Source: Pedobacter sp. UBA1654
GTDB lineage: Bacteria > Bacteroidota > Bacteroidia > Sphingobacteriales > Sphingobacteriaceae
Assembly: GCA_002320935.1 (NCBI GenBank)
Contig: DCLG01000047.1
Span: 4,437-13,347 of the forward strand
Length of the DNA: 8,911 bases
Direction: 5' to 3'
The translations under genes and the position numbers were made by a program. Shown here piece after piece: positions 6,640-8,911 of this stretch; the stretch's first letter is position 1, and each line of letters starts with the position of its first letter. The notes below the pieces were generated by a model. The model did not search any database, was not told where the DNA came from, and saw nothing but the letters and a program-made list of their open reading frames with translations.

Positions 6640-7569
6640 ATGTTTAAAATTAAACACTTAACATTATTACTACTAACAATCTTGACTTTAACTGTTGCCG
6701 GATGTAAAAGTCAGTTTGAAAAAATCAGGCTTAGTAACGACGTTGCTAAGAAATACCAGGAAGCCGTTAGATTATATAACAATAAGAACTATTCTAAAGC
6801 ACTAATTTTATTTGAAGATCTGACGCAGAAATACCGCGGTCGCGCGGAGGCGGAAGAGTTAAATTATTACTATGCTTACACCCTATATCGTTTAGGGGAT
6901 TACACCACTGCACGTTTTCAATTTAAGAGTTTTGCGGACATGTATCCTACCAGCAAGAATGCAGAGGAATGTCGTTACATGTATGCTTACTGCTTTTATC
7001 TGGAATCTCCGAATTCATCTCTTGATCAGGAGAACACTTACAAAGCGATTGACGCCATGCAGCTATTCATCAACCTTTATCCAAAAAGCGAGCGTGTAGC
7101 ACAGGCTACAGAATATATTAATAACTTGAGGGGTAAACTGGAGGATAAAGCATACGCAAATGCTAAGCTGTATTATGACCTTGGCGGATATGATCTTACC
7201 AATTATAAGGCAGCTGTTGTTGCTTTGCAAGCTGCACAGGTTGATTTTCCAGACATTAAGTATGCCGAAGAAATGGATCTACTGACGGTAAAATCTCAAT
7301 ACCTGTACGCAAAGAACAGCTTTGAGACCCGCCAGGAAGAACGTTTCAATGAAGCTATGCAGTTTGCTGATGACTTTGTACAATCTCATCCAGAGAGTAA
7401 ATACCTTAAGGAGGTAAACGATTTAAAAGCAGAAAGTGAAGCTGGCATTGAAAATGCGAAGCGTGTATTGGCTGAAATTGCTAAGCAGAACGAAAAATAT
7501 AAAGAAACGCTTGAGAAAGAAGCTAAGAGAGATAGTACTAGAAACACGATTAAAACCCCAACAACATAA
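6640..7569 (+). CDS. bamD: Outer-membrane protein assembly lipoprotein BamD
   Basis: A 309-residue lipoprotein of the BAM complex, which with BamA folds beta-barrel proteins into the outer membrane. Residues 1-21 form a lipoprotein signal peptide with lipobox VAGC (Cys22). TPR-like helical repeats follow: about 36-66 (AVRLYNNKNYSKALILFEDL), 73-106 (YAYTLYRLGDYTTARFQFKS), 133-150 (AIDAMQLFINLYPKSE), 172-204 and 225-254 (FNEAMQFADDFVQSHPESKY). The C-terminus (about 258-300) is a lysine/glutamate-rich, probably coiled-coil tail, which makes the protein longer than the roughly 245-residue E. coli BamD. ATG 6640 is needed for the signal peptide and no later ATG would keep it, although it lies only four bases after the -7 promoter box. 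The stop codon overlaps the rpoZ ATG by one base. Assignment rests on the fold pattern, lipidation and gene order. Confidence 0.88.
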   Translation: MFKIKHLTLLLLTILTLTVAGCKSQFEKIRLSNDVAKKYQEAVRLYNNKNYSKALILFEDLTQKYRGRAEAEELNYYYAYTLYRLGDYTTARFQFKSFADMYPTSKNAEECRYMYAYCFYLESPNSSLDQENTYKAIDAMQLFINLYPKSERVAQATEYINNLRGKLEDKAYANAKLYYDLGGYDLTNYKAAVVALQAAQVDFPDIKYAEEMDLLTVKSQYLYAKNSFETRQEERFNEAMQFADDFVQSHPESKYLKEVNDLKAESEAGIENAKRVLAEIAKQNEKYKETLEKEAKRDSTRNTIKTPTT

Positions 7570-7904
7570 TGAATACGAACAAACCCGCTGTACCAAATAC
7601 AACCGTTACCAGAAATGTTAATGATTTAGATCAAAAGACTGAAAACATCTATGAGTCTTTAGTGATCATCGCTAAGAGGGCAAACCAGATCTCAAACAAC
7701 ATCAAAGAAGAGCTACACGGTAAATTAGCAGAATTTGCGTCTTCAAATGATAATCTGGAGGAAATTTTCGAAAATAGAGAACAAATAGAAATCAGCAAGC
7801 ATTATGAGCGTATGCCTAAGCCTTCGCTAATTGCTATCGATGAATTTCTGAATGATAAGGTTTACCATAGAAACCCTGCAAAAGAAGAAAGCAATAAGGC
7901 ATAA
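7569..7904 (+). CDS. rpoZ: DNA-directed RNA polymerase omega subunit (Bacteroidota form)
   Basis: A 111-residue small RNA polymerase subunit that supports folding and assembly of the beta' chain. Two conserved omega segments are visible: ENIYESLVIIAKRANQI (25-41), corresponding to NRFDLVLVAARRARQM of E. coli omega, and KPSLIAIDEFLNDKV (84-98), corresponding to KTTVIALREIEEGLI. A divergent, acidic linker (about 50-80) and a polar tail surround them. The ATG at 7569 shares its A with the last base of the bamD TAA (TAATG), so translation is probably coupled to bamD. The stop is 30 nt before coaBC. It is too diverged to name from one segment alone, but both motifs together with the bamD-coaBC position make the call firm. 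Confidence 0.88.
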   Translation: MNTNKPAVPNTTVTRNVNDLDQKTENIYESLVIIAKRANQISNNIKEELHGKLAEFASSNDNLEEIFENREQIEISKHYERMPKPSLIAIDEFLNDKVYHRNPAKEESNKA

Positions 7905-7934
7905 TTCTAATTGCATCCCCAATTGCAATAGACC

Positions 7935-8911
7935 ATGCTCAAAAATAAAAACATTATCCTTGGCGTTTGCGGCAGTATCGCAGCATACAAATCGGCCTCC
8001 CTGGTTCGATTGCTTGTAAAAGCAGGTGCAAACGTCAAGGTTATTCTTACTGCAAATGCAGCGGCGTTCATTAGACCCCTTACCCTTGCGACCCTTTCCA
8101 AAAATCCAGTTTATACCAGGTACTACGAGGAAGAAACCGGCGTATGGAGCAACCATGTGGAACTTGCACTTTGGGCAGACTATTTCCTGATCGCACCGAC
8201 AAGCGCTAATACGCTCTCCAAAATGGCAAATGGAGTATGTGATAACCTGCTTTCGGCGGTATACCTCTCAGCGAAATGTCAGGTACTCTTTGCGCCAGCA
8301 ATGGATCTGGACATGTGGAAACATGAAAGTACCCAGCAAAACATCCATAAACTTCAGGAATTCGGAAATCTGATGATTGCCCCGGGTAGTGGCGAACTGG
8401 CCAGCGGACTTGTTGGCGAAGGCCGTTTAGCAGAGCCGGAAGAAATTTTTGAATTTTTAACCAGTCACATCCGGCAGGGGTTGCCATTACTTGGTAAGAA
8501 AGCGCTCGTTACGGCCGGGCCCACTTATGAGGCGATTGATCCGGTGCGATTTATTGGTAATCACTCGTCTGGCAAGATGGGTTTCGCTTTGGCACATGCC
8601 TTACATAGCCTTGGAGCAGAAGTAACATTAATCAGCGGCCCAAGCAGCGAACAGGCAGATCCTTCCATTAATAGAATCAATGTACGTTCTGCAGCAGAGA
8701 TGCATGATGCCTGTCTTACGCATTTTCCAGGTAAAGCAATCACGGTTATGAGTGCAGCAGTTGCCGATTATACACCAATAGATGTTGCCGGAGAGAAAAT
8801 TAAGAAGCAGGATCAGACACTCAGCCTTACACTGAAGAAAACAGTTGATATTCTTGCCGATCTGGGGAGTAGAAAGTCAGCCCAGCAGATCCTGGTGGGA
8901 TTCGCATTAGA
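7935..8911 (+). CDS. coaBC: Bifunctional phosphopantothenoylcysteine decarboxylase / phosphopantothenate-cysteine ligase CoaBC (partial, C-terminus outside window)
   Basis: Joins 4'-phosphopantothenate to cysteine using CTP (CoaB) and decarboxylates the product to 4'-phosphopantetheine using FMN (CoaC) in cytoplasmic coenzyme A synthesis. 325 codons are visible of roughly 400. The CoaC half has ILGVCGSIAAYKSA (8-21) for FMN binding, active-site His74 in HVEL, APTSANTLSKMANG, APAMDLDMW with Asp124, and a flap SGELASGLVGEGRL with Ser157. The CoaB half begins near residue 195: VTAGPTYEAIDPVRFIGNHS with Asn209, HSSGKMGFA, MSAAVADY, and Lys288 in EKIKKQ. These match E. coli Dfp His75, Asn210 and Lys289 with a constant one-residue offset, but Asn125 and Cys158 of Dfp are Asp and Ser here. 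ATG 7935 is fixed by an in-frame TAG at 7929. It is the third gene of the bamD operon, 30 nt after rpoZ. Confidence 0.95.
   Translation, partial: MLKNKNIILGVCGSIAAYKSASLVRLLVKAGANVKVILTANAAAFIRPLTLATLSKNPVYTRYYEEETGVWSNHVELALWADYFLIAPTSANTLSKMANGVCDNLLSAVYLSAKCQVLFAPAMDLDMWKHESTQQNIHKLQEFGNLMIAPGSGELASGLVGEGRLAEPEEIFEFLTSHIRQGLPLLGKKALVTAGPTYEAIDPVRFIGNHSSGKMGFALAHALHSLGAEVTLISGPSSEQADPSINRINVRSAAEMHDACLTHFPGKAITVMSAAVADYTPIDVAGEKIKKQDQTLSLTLKKTVDILADLGSRKSAQQILVGFAL

Noticed and set aside
7909..7927. Direct repeat AATTGCA between rpoZ and coaBC
   Set aside because: Two 7-bp copies in a 30-nt AT-rich gap are likely chance; no hairpin with a T-run and no promoter is present.
7827..8487. Minus-strand open frames across the rpoZ end and coaBC
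   Set aside because: They are antisense to genes with clear conserved motifs and show no family resemblance of their own.

Overview
The window suggests a member of the Bacteroidota, probably a Sphingobacteriales/Pedobacter-like bacterium. The evidence is an adjacent SusC/SusD outer-membrane pair, promoter boxes of the Bacteroidota form TTG-N19-TAnnTTTG, A-rich leaders without Shine-Dalgarno sequences, and the gene order bamD - omega-like rpoZ - coaBC. This is judged by eye; no database search was made.

Layout. Positions 1-6209 hold a minus-strand cluster read from right to left: susC-type TonB-dependent transporter (6209-2895), susD-type lipoprotein (2873-1158), a strong intrinsic terminator (1146-1117), a secreted redoxin-like protein (1092-511) and the start of a secreted c-type cytochrome protein (492 to beyond base 1). 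The last two genes resemble the two halves of larger redoxin / cytochrome c / copper-monooxygenase-like proteins known from other bacteria, but here they are separate genes 18 nt apart. A 430-bp AT-rich divergent intergenic region (6210-6639) carries one promoter candidate for each direction. Positions 6640-8911 hold a plus-strand housekeeping operon: bamD, rpoZ (sharing one base with bamD) and coaBC (cut by the window end after 325 codons).

How the genes work together. SusC and SusD form a lidded outer-membrane importer, with the lipoprotein capturing substrate and the TonB-dependent barrel moving it inward. No glycoside hydrolase, sulfatase or sigma/anti-sigma pair lies in the window, so the substrate cannot be named. 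The redoxin and cytochrome proteins would act in the periplasm or at the membrane in thiol/electron-transfer chemistry. The right-hand operon is unrelated: outer-membrane protein assembly, an RNA polymerase subunit, and coenzyme A synthesis.

The points most worth a second look are the terminator inside the susCD-redoxin cluster, the redox pair attached to a SusCD locus, the apparently leaderless bamD start, and the substituted decarboxylase residues in coaBC. No mobile element, CRISPR array, tRNA or rRNA was seen.
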